Shown here: piece after piece, positions 32,120 to 43,000 of the stretch | How positions within the stretch are numbered: the first letter of the stretch is position 1 | Layout of the letters: each line of letters opens with the position of its first letter | Origin: Azolla caroliniana | Lineage: Eukaryota > Polypodiophyta | Reading direction: 5' to 3' | Assembly (NCBI GenBank): GCA_043228905.1 | Contig: JBHGNT010000012.1 | Coordinates: 11,594,001-11,658,000, forward strand | DNA length: 64,000 bases | Program-made: the position numbers and the translations under genes | The notes under the pieces: generated by a model | Told to the model about the DNA's origin: nothing | What the model saw: the letters and a program-made list of their open reading frames with translations, nothing else | Databases searched by the model: none

Positions 32120-33396
32120 CTAGATGAGAAATGGACAGAGCTATAGGAAGCTCGACAGAAACAACTACGCATCTTGGTCATACAAGATGCACCAATATCT
32201 GTTAGGATATTCCGTCTTGGGAACCGTTGGCAAGCAAGGTTCTCTACTACTTTGCATCCAGTGTCAGTGACAACTATTGAGCTACATCCGGGATGCCAAG
32301 ACACCAAAGGAAGCTTGGGGAAATGTGAAGAACATTTTCGCCGCAAGCACCACAACCAAAAAGTTTCAACTCAAGCAGGAATTGAGCAACGTCTAATAAA
32401 GAGACATGTTTGTGGCTGACTACACCTCCCGGATCAAGGACATCAACGACTCTCTCATCTCCATCAACGTGAGCATCGAGGAGGACAAAATGGTGCAGGT
32501 CTGTCTCAGAGGATTGGCACAGAAGTTCGGATCATTCCGAACGACGATCTACACGACAGAGAATGCGTCGTCATTCTTCGAGTTGCAATCAATGCTTCTC
32601 GTTGAAGAGAACCACGCGGGTGCGTCAACAAGTACGCACACTGACAACAAGATGTTGTACACAAAGGAAGATAGGCCTCATAGTCGTGGTGGACGAGGCG
32701 GGTTGGCATGTAATGGAGGCGTTCGACACGAGAAAAACCGAAGGCATAATCGAAATGCCAACAAAAATTCCGAAGCCTTCGGAAACAGGGGGAGTCAAGG
32801 CGGTGCAGGAAACCGGCAAGCAAAGCTTGCACTATGCTGGAGGATTGGAGGGATCCGAAACCAAACCGGAAATGGATAATGCATAGCCTTTGTGATGAAG
32901 CACAAAGCAAACTCGATGAAGAAGAACACCTCTCAATAGAATGAGGTGTGGTACGTTGATTTGGGTGCATCAAATCACATGACGAGCCATGAAGAATGGT
33001 TCTCATATCTAGAGAAACCGAAGCAACTGAGATTGGTTGAAATTGGAGACGACACTCCGTACCCAACCGAACATGTGGATGAAGTTCCGAAGCAACTGAG
33101 ATTGGTTGAAATTGGAGACGACACTCCGTACCCAACCGAACATGTGGATGAACATGTCGGACAGAAGGGAGAACTCATGAACGTGTTGCACGTCCCGACA
33201 ATAACAAAGAACTTGGTGTCGGTCGGGCCGACCGTCGATTGGGGGGTTGCAAGTTCGATTCACACATCTTGGGTGCTTCATTGAGGAAGAGGGCCAAGTT
33301 ATTGCGCGTGCCAGGACAGGAGGATGTTCATCCTCGACGCCAATGAAGTCAGAATCGCGATGTTTCCAAAAGGGCAAAACGTTGAGTTGAATATCG
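32120..33396 (+). pseudogene. Host copia gag and protease, broken
   Basis: Frames near 32130-32200 read DRNNYASWSYKMHQYLLG. 32280-32880 carries the Gag domain (PKEAWGNVKNIFAASTT, RDMFVADYTSRIKDINDSL, SSFFELQSMLLVEENHA). The protease near 32950 reads VDLGASNHM, with Leu in place of Ser next to the catalytic Asp. A GAG-pre-integrase start (NVLHVPTITKNLVSVG) lies near 33180. Several stops and frameshifts, plus a 69-bp tandem duplication at 33018, break the frame. Confidence 0.8.
33018..33155 (+). repeat. 69-bp exact tandem duplication in copia protease region
   Basis: CCGAAGCAACTGAGATTGG to ACATGTGGATGAA occurs twice, starting at 33018 and 33087. It is in frame and duplicates 23 codons (PKQLRLVEIGDD and onward). 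Confidence 0.9.
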
Positions 33397-34040
33397 TGTC
33401 GAGAAATCGTTGCGGAATTTAAATCACAATGAACACACAATGCTGAAATACGAATCACAGAAAGACAAGATAGACAACTATGCCCAGAGATTTACGTGGA
33501 AACCCTAAAACAGGGAAAACCACAAGAACAAAACTTCACTATAGATAGTGGATATACAATATAGAGAGAATTACAACACTCTTGCGAGTGGATCAGCCGC
33601 ACAGGGCTCTTCGCATCTGTTGTTGCTCACACAGCTATGGCGCGACTCATGCTTCTCTCTCTCACTCTCTGCACACACAGTTATGTTTTCTTCTATTCTC
33701 CACTTCTCAAAGTTTTCCCTAGTTGCATATATACTTACATAACTTTCTGGCTATTTACATATCTAGCCCTCATGGGAGCGCACATTGAGACTATTTACAA
33801 GTATAGTCTCCCAAGTTGGCTATATACACGATTCTGGTTTCGGTAGAGGCCTATCGGCCTCGAACGAGTCCCTCATCAACTCGGCTCCTCTCTCTTCCCA
33901 TTTGGAGTGACCTGTTACCTAACATCATCATTATTATTACCATAATAATAATAACAGTCGAATCACTGTATTCGACCCTTCGACAGTTGGCTTTCCGAAC
34001 AGTTAGCTCATCCTCCCACTAGAGGGACATATTCCCAACA
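33397..34040 (-). repeat. 3' LTR of the deleted copia
   Basis: 644 bp. In element orientation it starts TGTTGGGAATATGTCCCTC and ends TTTCTCGACA. It contains the R-region signature GTGGTTTTCCCTGTTTTAGG and TTTCCACGT. The LTR at 43379-43987 is the same family. A partial second copy is at 34458-34677. Confidence 0.85.
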
Positions 34041-34677
34041 AACTCCCCCTTCACTCCTATGGGAGGAAATCTGTCAGTCATGTATTCTGTCGATAGACTC
34101 TAAGTCTGTCCATAGGTAGGTTCTTTGTCAACATGTCAGATCCATTGTCGTCAGTATGGATCTTCACAAGAGCAAACTCTCCATCTTTGACTCTCCCGTA
34201 ACCAGTGATACCTTCTCTTTATGTGCTTGGTCCGGGAGTGGTATGTCGCGTTCTTGGCTAGGTGTATGGCGCTTTGGCTGTCACAATGAAGCAAGAACTC
34301 CTTTTGCTTCATGCCTAGTTTAGTGAGAAAATTTCTCATCCAAATCAACTCTTTTCCGGCTTCTACCGTTACCATATACTTTGCCTCTGTAGTCGACAAA
34401 GCTAGAGACTTCTGCAGTCGTGACTGCCACGACATTGCTCCCCCTGCATAGGTTTCGGCCGAGTTGGCTATATACACGATTCTGGATTCGGCCTCATCAA
34501 CTCGGCTCCTCTCTCTTCCCATCCTGAGTGACCTGTTTCCTAACATCATCATCATTATTACCATAATAATAATAACAATCGAATTCTCAAACAGTCGAAT
34601 CACTGTTTTCGACCCTTCGACAGTCAGCTTTCCAAACAGTCGGCTCATCCTCCCACTGGAGGGACATATTCCCAACA
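33397..34677 (-). mobile_element. Internally deleted copia (LTR-RNase H-LTR fragment)
   Basis: Minus-strand insertion in the host copia. Flanks TATCG (33392-33396) and AATCG (34678-34682) look like a 5-bp target duplication with one change. In element orientation it holds part of a 5' LTR (34677-34458), then RNase H (about 34445-34151: YAGGAMSWQSRLQ, STTEAKYM, CDSQSAIHLAKN), a polypurine tract (34057-34041) and a full 3' LTR (34040-33397). Everything from the primer site to mid-RNase H is deleted, so it cannot move on its own. Confidence 0.85.
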
Positions 34678-34682
34678 AATCG

Positions 34683-35026
34683 ACCTACGACACAAACCGT
34701 TCGGCCATATCAATTACCGGAATCTTCAGGAGATGCAATCGAAATATGTGGTTTTCGGACTACCAAGGTTTAGTGGCCAGAAGGGCTAGATTTGTAAAGC
34801 TTGCCAGCTCAGGAAGCAACATAGGCTTCTATTCCCCAATGAAAAGAATCGGAGCCAGAACCGAGTCGATCTTATCGACTCGGATGTGTGGGGACCAACA
34901 CAGAATGTGAGCATCGGAGGAAGTTGTTACTTTGTAACCTTCATCGATAACTACACTCGGCACACTTGGGCGTGCTTGATCATGAAGAAGAGTGAAGTAT
35001 TCTCCTGTTTCCTGAAGGTGAAGAGC
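34683..35026 (+). pseudogene. Host copia pre-integrase and integrase, middle segment
   Basis: Reads DLRHKPFGHINYRNLQEMQSK, then after a stop ICKACQLRKQH, DLIDSDVWGPTQN, CYFVTFIDNYTRHTWACL and MKKSEVFSCFLKVKS. The catalytic Asp of the first integrase motif is visible in IDSDVWGP. It is split at 35026 by the TIR element and resumes at 39656. Confidence 0.8.
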
Positions 35027-35276
35027 AAGGTTGTTAGGTACGGTACGGATACCATACGTATATAACATATTAATACGCGTATAGTACCTCCCAATTTAAA
35101 AATACGTTAAATACATTTTCTTAATATGTTAAATACTTATAAAATACGTATTTTACGTATAGTACGTTAAATACTTCTAGAATTTGAAAATTATTTACCT
35201 TTCTAAAAAATATCTATAATATTGTAAAAAACATCTATGTTTACACAATTTTGTGATGTAGAGAATAATTCTAAAT

Positions 35277-35660
35277 TGTTGAGAATCAAGCTCAACTTGG
35301 TCTAGTGTGTGAACTCACCTTGAGAGTGAATAGACACTCCAACGGTCAAGAGTCACCATTATGTCACCTCTTTGTATTCTAGCATTTAGTATGAGTCATA
35401 GAATCATATTCTATGACACATAACTTATGAGCTTTCACATTCCCCATGCTCCATGAGTCTTGTAGTTAATGAAGAGAGAAGGTAACTATATAAAGCACCC
35501 TCCTCCCACCTTGTATTGAGTTGTGTCTTTCTCCTTTGTTAATATACTTAACCTTGCGTATACTCTGTCACTCTCTGTCACTCTCTCTCTCATACACACA
35601 CACACACACACACATTTCACACCTATTCTACTTCACAAGAATCGCCATTGATTCTTTACA
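35277..35660 (+). repeat. 5' LTR of the nested copia
   Basis: Starts TGTTGAGAATCAAGCTC and ends ATTCTTTACA. It contains ACTATATAAAGCACCCTCC (TATA) and a (CA)n tract near 35591. Confidence 0.88.
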
Positions 35661-35942
35661 TGATGTGCCGACTTTTGCGCTTAGCTACCCCGTTTTGTTG
35701 TGGAGTGTGTCCGCAAGTGAATTCTCGCCGAATTCCTTCCTTTCGGAGATACGCCGTGTGTTGTAGGTTTTAGGGCTAGGGTTAAGGACGATGATAATCA
35801 TGATAAAGATAGACATGGTGGTTATGATGATGATGGAGAGTATGGGATTGATGGCGAGAGAGATCATGTGCATTGAGAAGCATTGCGGGGTGGGGGGTGG
35901 TGCCTAGAATGGATCCACCCCCCTCCCAAGGGGGTTCAACGT

Positions 35943-35984
<42 letters not shown>

Positions 35985-36733
35985 AAAGAGAGATAGAGAG
36001 AAATAGTTCATTCATGTTTCATTCATTCCCCATAAGGGGGTTAAATAGTACAAGAGGGGGTAGATACAAAGGGGTGTAAGCCCCCAAGAGCATTCATACT
36101 GGACACTCACTCATACCTCCTCGTATCCATCCACATGCACACACGTGTGCATGTGTTCACATATGTATCGACTCACAATTACATTTATGCCCCCTACACA
36201 TACACAACATTATGATAACATTCGACCCTCGCTCATCACACTTGACTCTCCGTACATCTCGTACGAGGTAACACCGTGAAGTCGTCTGAGAAGTACTCCT
36301 TGCCGCCATCCGATCGAAGACAACGTACATGTCGGCCCGTGGCTTTCTCGACTTCATTCTTGAAAGTTTGGAAGTGTCCGAACACTTCGCTCATTTGCCA
36401 CATCGGGTAGATCCAAGTGTGCCTGGAGAAGTTGTCAATGAAGAGCACGTAATATCGGCATCCGCCGAATGTAGCCGTCTGCACCGGTCCCCATATGTCA
36501 TAATGGACTATGTCGAGTAGACCTTTGCTCATGTTCCGCTCTTTCGAGAATGGGTGTTGGTGTTGCTTGCCGAATTGGCACGCTTCGCATACACCTTCAA
36601 TCTCCTTCTCTTTGAATGTTGGGAGTCCGATGACAACTCCTTTCGATTTCATTGCTTTGAGCTTTTGGAGATTTATATGGCCAATCCGCTTGTGCCATAA
36701 CTCTATGTCGGAATACGAAGACGATTGCTTCAA
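35661..36733 (-). pseudogene. Inverted copia integrase, split by an LTR insertion
   Basis: Minus-strand reading from 36733: ELWHKRIGHINLQKLKAM (pre-integrase), GVCEACQFGKQHQHPF, VHYDIWGPVQT, YYVLFIDNFSRHTW, CLRSDGGKEYFSDDFTV. The reading stops at about 36272, where foreign sequence enters, and resumes left of 35762 as GIRREFTCGHTPQQNGVAKRKS. The join FTV-YLRKEG is in keeping with one ancestral integrase. Orientation is opposite to the RT in the same LTR pair. Confidence 0.8.
35762..36271 (-). mobile_element. LTR-containing insert within the inverted integrase
   Basis: In minus orientation: a short non-LTR stretch with GATGAGCGAGGGTCGAA (polypurine-like), then TGTTATCATAATGTTGTG at 36213 as a likely LTR start, TATTTAA, a long (CT)n tract (GA on the plus strand, 35948-35980), and an end CCTAGCCCTAAAACCTACA at 35762. 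Flanks CGGTGT and CGGCGT hint at a target duplication. The style is gypsy-like, truncated at its 5' side. Confidence 0.5.
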
Positions 36734-38466
36734 CGACGATGAGTCGACTCACTCACTTGACAGTGAGTTCGGCAGTTTCGAGGTACCAATCGGAGCTAAG
36801 AAAGCCCTCATCTCTGCAAATGAAAAGCTCCGCCAATCCACCCGTGAAAAGAACATTGTAAGCCGATTCAACTACAACGATTATATGGCGTACCATTACG
36901 CCTTTATGATGAACGTAGCGACAGTACGGGAGCCGGAAACCTTTTCGGAATCAGTGAAGGACCCGCGATGGATCGAAGCAATGAACGAGGAGATGCAGGC
37001 ACTACGGAAGAATGAGATGTGGGATCTCGTTCCCACCTCACCACACAAAAAGGCGATCGGATGCAAATGGATCTACAAGGTGAAGTATAACGCTGATGGC
37101 TTTGTAAACCGCTACAAAGCTCGACTTGTAGTGAAAGGATACGCTTAGACGCATGGCAAAGATGATGACGATGCGGACGGTAATTGCGATTGCCACGGCG
37201 AAAGGGTGGCACCTCCATCAAATGGATGTCAAGAACGCCTTTTTAAAAGGAGAATTAGAAGAGGAGGTGTACATGATCCAACCACCTGGCTTCAACTCAA
37301 GCACCCATCCGAAAGTTGTTTGCCGACTCAAGAAACCACTCTACAGCCTCAAGCAAGCACCGCGTGCTTGGCATTCGAAGATAACGCAATATCTTCATCA
37401 AATCGGCTTCCGTATGTCAAAATCGGACAACTCCCTCTACATACGAAGCAATTCCGCAAGTCCGATTGTCATCATCTTATATGTGGATGACCTAGTCATT
37501 GAAGGTGAGCATCTCGTCGAAATCAATAAAGTCAAATCCCTCCTTTCCGACAAGTTTGAGATGACGGACATGAAGGAGCTCCACTACTTCCTCGGCATCG
37601 AGGTAATTCGGACTCCGGCCAGAATCATGATTTCTCAACGGCACTACATCCTCAACTTGTTATACAAGTTCGGTATGGCTCAGTGCAAATCCGTGGCAAC
37701 CCCGCTTGATTGTAATCTCAAACTAGATGCGAACTCCGGCACCAAAGCGTGTGAGCCGACTCAGTATCGACAACTCATCTGGAGTCTCATCTACCTCATG
37801 ATCACTCGACCCGATCTCAATTATTGTGTCGGTCTCCTTAGCCAATTCATGCAAACACCGCGTGATACTCACTTGGATTGCACTAAGCGAGTTCTACGAT
37901 ACGTGAGCAGCACAATGGATTGCGGCATCCTCTACAAGACCGCGATGCCAATATGACTTGAGGGGTACACAAACGCCGATTGGGCCGGCTACAAAGCCGA
38001 TAGAAGATCAACCTCCAGATTTGTTTTCTCCCTCGGCAGCGAAGCAATATCCTAGAGTAGCAAGAAGCAACCTATCGTCGCTCTTTCGAGTACGGAGGTG
38101 GAATACAGGGGCGCAGCCATAGCTGCGTGTGAAGCCGTATGGCTTAAGAGGATTTTAAAGGATCTAGGCGTACCCATCAAGGATCTGACTTCCCTTTACT
38201 ACGACAACATGAGTAGTATCTATCTGGCTCGGAACCCGATGTTCCACATGCGGACAAAGCACATCGAAGTGCACTATCACTTCATCCGAGAGCGCGTTCT
38301 AGCTGGCGATGTCGACCTACAACACATTAGCACAAATCTTCAAACGGCCAACATCTTCACTAAAGCCTTAGGAGCCGACAAGCTGTGGCAATTCATGACC
38401 GATCTCGGATTGACGATCCCTGACCTGCCAAGCTTGAGGGGGAGTACTGAAGACATTAGGCAATAA
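36730..38466 (+). pseudogene. Copia RT-RNase H, broken
   Basis: The linker (SEYEDDCFNDDESTHSLD) leads into RT: PRWIEAMNEEMQALRKNEMWDLV, CKWIYKVKYNADGFVNRYKARLV, then a stop at 37146 with a small deletion and frameshift. It continues MDVKNAFLKGELEEEVYM, LYSLKQAPRAW, ILYVDDLVIEG, RNase H YTNADWAGYKADRRSTS, LSSTEVEYRGAA and LYYDNMSSIYLARNP, ending RGSTEDIRQ and TAA at 38466. Further stops are at 37954 and 38054 (probably Trp to TAG). The YVDD box is intact. Lineage as for the copia at 26186. Confidence 0.88.
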
Positions 38467-38668
38467 TGCGTGGATTACGCAACCGCGCAATAAAGCCGCG
38501 AAGAAAGACACAAGCCGAAGCACAGACTTCGCAACTACGCACAACGCAAGCTGGAGCACAGATTCCGCAACTCCGCATAAATGCGAGTCGATGCGGACTC
38601 CGGAACGCGAGTCGAAGCGGATTTCAGATACCGTCTGAAACCGAGTCGGCTTGAGCTTGAGGGGACGT

Positions 38669-38989
38669 GTTGAAAATCAAGCTCAACTTGGTCTAGTGTG
38701 TGAACTCACCTTGAGAGTGAATAGACACTCCAACGGTCAAGAGTCACCATTATGTCACCTCTTTGTATTCTAGCATTTAGTATGAGTCATAGAATCATAT
38801 TCTATGACACATAACTTATGAGCTTTCACTTTCCCCATGCTCCATGAGTCTTGTACTTAATGAAGAGAGAGGGTAACTATATAAAGCACCCTCCTCCCAC
38901 CTTGTATTGAGTTGTGTCTTTCTCCTTTGTTAATATAATTAACCTTGCGTATACTCTCTCTCTCTCTCTCGCTCTCTCTCTCTCTATCT

Positions 38990-39056
<67 letters not shown>

Positions 39057-39099
39057 CACACCTATTCTGCTTCACAAGAATCGCCATTGATTCTTTACA
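38669..39099 (+). repeat. 3' LTR of the nested copia
   Basis: Starts TGTTGAAAATCAAGCTC after AGGGGACG and ends ATTCTTTACA. It is longer than the 5' LTR because of expanded (CT)n and (CA)n tracts (about 38958-39052). Confidence 0.88.
38994..39052. repeat. (CA)n microsatellite
   Basis: About 29 CA repeats in the R/U5 part of the LTR. The same place in the 5' LTR has about 10. Confidence 0.95.
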
Positions 39100-39655
39100 T
39101 ACATCCTAAAATGCATATAAGACATTTGAACATTTCACATCCTAAAATACTTGTAGTAATATGGATTTTGACATTCCCTTATTCTATAAATGAGTGTAAG
39201 TGTGTATCACAATGCTCTACCTCAAATTGTAATTATTTACAATTATGCCTTCATAGATTGAGGAATCGTCTACGATTATCACACTCATGATAGGTTTCTC
39301 TTTTCTTCATTTTCTTCTTCTTCTTTTTCTATCTTCTGCGATTATCACACTCGGAATCAGGACGGGTTTATGTCTTCTTTTCTCTCTACTTCTTCTTCTT
39401 CATCGTCGTTTCTTCTATTCTTCTTTCTTCCTTTGTTTGGCTTCTTTTTCACTAAAATCTTTTTTTTCTTTTGCTTTTTGTTGGGGTTTTACTTACATTT
39501 TCTTTATAATTACGTATTATACTTGTTTTTTTATAAATACATTAAATACCATATTGTGATATTTAACCAAACAACATTGAGGTATAGTACGTACTATACA
39601 AATGATGAGGTATTATACATATTTAAACGTTAAATACGGGTATGTAAACAACCAT

Positions 39656-40908
39656 GGTGAAGAGCCTTGCCGAACGGGAAACCGGAAGAAAAATCAAGTG
39701 CCTATGGTCCGATGGTGGAAAGGAGTACTTTTCCGATGTGCATGTGCCGAAGGAGAAACGGAGGAAGCTGGATGCGAAAGCCGAGAAGTGCATTCTCATT
39801 GGCTATTTGGATGAGCAAAAGGGTTATAAGTGTTATAACCCCCGAATGAAAGAAGTTCGAGTAAGCTGAGATGTCATTTTCAACAAATCAGCGTCATGGT
39901 ACTTGCCCTCATCTCCAACCCCTGACAACTCCAGTCCGATCTAAGAGGATGACGTCAATGAGGTTGAAATACCTCAGGACGAAGAAGGAATCGGAGCTCA
40001 AGAAGAGAGTTTGATCTCATTCCAGTTAAGTGGGCCGAATGAGCGATTGAGTCAAAACGACCAGTCGAATGATGTGTCGGTGAGTAGTAGAGACTTGGTC
40101 GTGTTGTCCCCGCGCAAGGAACTGAGGAGATGGTGTTCACGCACAAAGAGAAGGGGAAGAAGAAGATGCCAAAATACAACACGGACAAGGACGAGTTAGC
40201 TCGGTGCAAATCCGACTCTGGAAACAAGAAGATGGGCCTTCGGAGAGACGGTCGGATTCGGCCAAGAGGGCCATCAAATCGGTAGAGCGGAAATTGTGAT
40301 GATCTACCCGCCAGAAGTACCCTATAGTTTAGTATGGGTACAACGAGTACATGGTGCATCATTATGCGTACATGACTAAAGTGGCGGAAGTGCATGAGCG
40401 AGAGAGCTACGTTGATGCGACGAAGGACGCAAATTGGCATGCCGCGTTGGAGGAAGAGATGCACGCTCTCACGGAGAACGAGACATGGGACCTGGTTGAC
40501 GTTCCGAAGGGAGTGAAGCCGATCGGATGCAGGTGGGTGTACAAGGTCAAGTACAATACCGATGGCTTTGTCAACCGTTACAAGGCCCAATTAGTGGCAA
40601 AAGGCTATGCGTAGTAACATGACATCGACTACGATGAGACCTTTGCGCTAGTCGTGAAGATGACGACCGTCTATGTCCTGCTCGCGGTAGCAAAGGGGGT
40701 AACATTTACATCAAATGGATGTAAGGAATACATTCCTACAAGGTGAGCTTCAGGAACAGGTGTACATGGTACAACCCCCGTATTTCAATTTGGATTGAAC
40801 ACGTTGATTGTCTACCGACTGAAAAATTCTCTTTACGGACTAAAGCAAGCCCCGCATGCCTAGAACGCGAGGATCACACAGTGACTATGTCAAATGGGGT
40901 TTGCCATG
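39656..40908 (+). pseudogene. Host copia integrase C-terminus and RT start, truncated
   Basis: Resumes the host integrase (SLAERETGRKIKCLWSDGGKEYFSD), then jumps by deletion to the integrase tail (EKRRKLDAKAEKCILIGYLDE, CYNPRMKEVRVS). An acidic linker and the RT N-terminus follow (40351-40614: WHAALEEEMHALTENETWDLV, CRWVYKVKYNTDGFVNRYKAQLV). After two stops, broken RT motifs follow (YDETFALVVKMTT, NSLYGLKQAPHA). Similarity ends at 40908, at the gypsy LTR. Confidence 0.8.
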
Positions 40909-40909
40909 T

Positions 40910-41636
40910 TGTCGCGTTGTTACGCGCGTGCGTGTAAAAGGGGCGAGACCATGGGGGTCTCAGACTACGGAGTAGAGGAGAAAGAATAAGATATGATTTG
41001 GAAGCTTAGCTCAAGAGGAGAAGAGGAAAGAATAAGACCATGACATAGAAGGAGAGATCGGCCGAGGCAAGATGCTCAACAAGTTATATTAAAACAAACG
41101 AATGATTACAACAATGGTGGCCGCATGGGCCGCACCAAACAACTATGAGAAAACCCTAACCGAAGATGAATAAGGAAACCCTAAACAAAACCCTAATCCT
41201 AAAACGATAAGAACTCTAGACTAAGTGGTATACCTCCCATACACAAAATAGGCAACCCTTCAAATCGGACCCCTCACTCCCTTTTATAGTGGTAAGGGGT
41301 GAGGCACAATACAATAGGAGTGGTCAATTCCCCTTTCATTCAAAGGAGAATATTTGCCCCGATCTCGAGATTGATGGGCCTTAACTCTCTCTCCTCTAGC
41401 CGTCCTACTCAATGCCCATCACTCTAACACTCATTCTCTATGTACCTCCCTCTAGTCCACAAAGTGCACATCACAATTACACTTAACAACTTTGTAGAGC
41501 ACCTTAACTCCTTACACTTTACATTTTCTTATTTGTCCCTATGTTACAATTTCCCTAAATGCATGTGCAATGTTGCACATCTCCGTTTTCTCTATCCCGC
41601 TTGGTTTTCTCACCATGGAAGAAAAACATCACGACA
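40910..41636 (-). repeat. Gypsy-type 3' LTR
   Basis: 727 bp. In minus orientation it starts TGTCGTGATGTTTTTC after the purine tract GGTGGGGGCGAA (41648-41637) and ends CGTAACAACGCGACA at 40910. It contains CTATAAAAGGG near 41283 and CCCTAA-rich leader-like sequence. The CGCGACA end resembles the LTR end of the gypsy at 62915. No second LTR or target duplication was found. Confidence 0.7.
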
Positions 41637-43000
41637 TTCGCCCCCACCAAACCGCACATCCACCGGTATGTGCCAAGAAAGGAGAAGAGGTGAGATTTTC
41701 GGCCATGGCGATAAAGTCGAGGCCCGTCGCATCCTCGTTGGCCTTGCTCACCTTTGTCTTCCATTTCGAGCATGCCCGTCCCTTCCACACGAACCACCAT
41801 AGCCTCCCGATCCGCCGTATCCGTCGTACGCCCCCGAACCATCGGCTCCATCCAATTCACCATGTCCGTCGCGTGTACCCGAAACACCGACTCCATCCGA
41901 TCTGCCATGTCCGCCGCATGCGCCTTCTTCTTCGACCGGCCCTCCCGAACGTTGTTGCCGACCCGGTTGCTCTTCCTTTGTCTGCCTCGTATGTCCTTTG
42001 GATGCGCTCCCGATCTCTCTGATTGCACTCCGGATTCCACCCTTTGCGTGCCGCATATGTTCCTCCTTTGGTTTTATTGTCTCCGCATGCCGAACACCTC
42101 GGCGTGTCGACTCTTCCCGCTCCACGCTTGCCTTCCGTAGGCTCTTCCCATGCGCCGATGTTGTCCCCCGAATATGCGCTCATTCTTTGGCCCTTAGGCG
42201 ACCCCATTCCGCGCTCCTTGCTTCTCCTTTGCTCGATGTGCTCTCTTGCCATAGAGCGTACCGTCATCCCGACCTCCATGTCGGTGTCCCTCGAGGCTCT
42301 TGTTACCGCCTCGCCTCGACTTGCGCCCTCTTGGCCCGCTTGGCCTTGCATGCCCTCCGGGAAGCCGCCGCGTTTTCTCTTCCCGGTGTGTACCCCGTTG
42401 TTCTCCGCACACCATCCTTCGCTCTCGCCGCCCATCCACCGATCCCGGCATCTCGCCGCTTCGTCTCTCGCCACGCTTTTGCCTCTCAAAGGCTTGGTCG
42501 GACCGCTTGCACTGGTCACTCGTTGTGGCTCTTCCGAATACATGCTCGTTTCTTGGCCCTCGAGCGGCTGTAGAGCATGCTCCGTTTTACGCTGTAGTGC
42601 ATACTTCTTATTACGCGCCTCATCCGCCGTAGACCTGACCTCCGCGTCGGTCTCTTCGTCCTTTGTTGTCGTAGCCCCTTCTGACTCCGGCTTGCCGTCT
42701 TGGTCGTGCTCGTCCGTCTTCACGCACCGGGTACCCGTTCCGGTAGCCTCATCCGTTCCGGTCTCTGACTCCTCGCCGCCACCCGCCGTCTCTCCGGTCT
42801 TATGTTGATCCGCAACCATCGAAGTCTCTAGAATAGGCAGGGAGGGTCCCTCTTGCTCTTGGCCTCTCACCGATCCGTACTCGTCGTCCCCGGTTAGCCT
42901 CCTCGCTCTCACCGGCTCCCATCGTAACCGTAACCGGCCGGTAAGGAGTCGATCAAACAATCCCGGTCTTGCCGGCTTCTTTATCAATTGTTAAGACGGT
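41637..43000 (-). other. GC-rich 3' internal region of a gypsy element, function unclear
   Basis: Lies upstream (minus orientation) of the polypurine tract and 3' LTR, so it is the 3' end of an internal region. Several overlapping frames are open on both strands (minus 42987-41857 at 376 codons, plus 42023-42808 at 261 codons), as expected from its high GC content. The minus frame reads as a charged, low-complexity sequence (Glu, Thr, Lys, Arg) with one CSACG pair and no domain I recognise. RT or integrase motifs are absent. Confidence 0.45.

Larger units (their letters stand above)
35277..39099 (+). mobile_element. Copia nested in the TIR element, internally rearranged
   Basis: Bounded by two LTRs (35277-35660 and 38669-39099) that share long exact blocks. 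Flanks TAAAT and TACAT resemble a 5-bp target duplication with one change. Right after the 5' LTR there is no primer site. Instead an integrase segment lies on the minus strand (35661-36733), itself split by another LTR-containing insert (35762 to about 36270). Plus-strand RT-RNase H follows (about 36730-38466), then GGGGGAGT, a GC-rich tail and the 3' LTR. Confidence 0.8.
35027..39655. mobile_element. TIR DNA transposon (MULE-like) carrying a nested copia
   Basis: Flanked by GGTGAAGAGC on both sides (35017-35026 and 39656-39665), a 10-bp target duplication within the host integrase. The ends are weakly inverted: the left begins AAGGTTGTT and the right, reverse-complemented, begins ATGGTTGTT. 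Without the nested copia the element is about 800 bp, AT-rich and rich in TACGTA/TTAAATAC motifs. The right half contains a TC-rich stretch (39300-39480). There is no transposase. A 9-11-bp duplication suggests Mutator-like origin, but the TIRs are too short to be sure. Confidence 0.65.
31745..40908 (+). mobile_element. Decayed copia element interrupted by two later insertions
   Basis: The 5' LTR end and primer site (32074/32075) are followed by gag at 32120-33396. An insertion at 33397-34677 follows. Pre-integrase and integrase resume at about 34683-35026. A second insertion (35027-39655) follows, and then the rest of integrase and part of RT (39656-40908). Reading joins cleanly across both: VELN-I to DLRHK across the first, and SCFLKVKS to LAERETGRKIKCL across the second. 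The 3' end is cut off by the gypsy LTR at 40910. Confidence 0.85.

Noticed and set aside
39287-39633. Hydrophobic small membrane protein
   Set aside because: Encoded by a TC-rich stretch of a TIR element; Phe/Leu/Ser runs are a composition effect.
42023-42808. 261-codon plus-strand gene
   Set aside because: GC-rich sequence open on both strands inside a gypsy 3' region; Pro/Ser/Leu-rich translation without domains.
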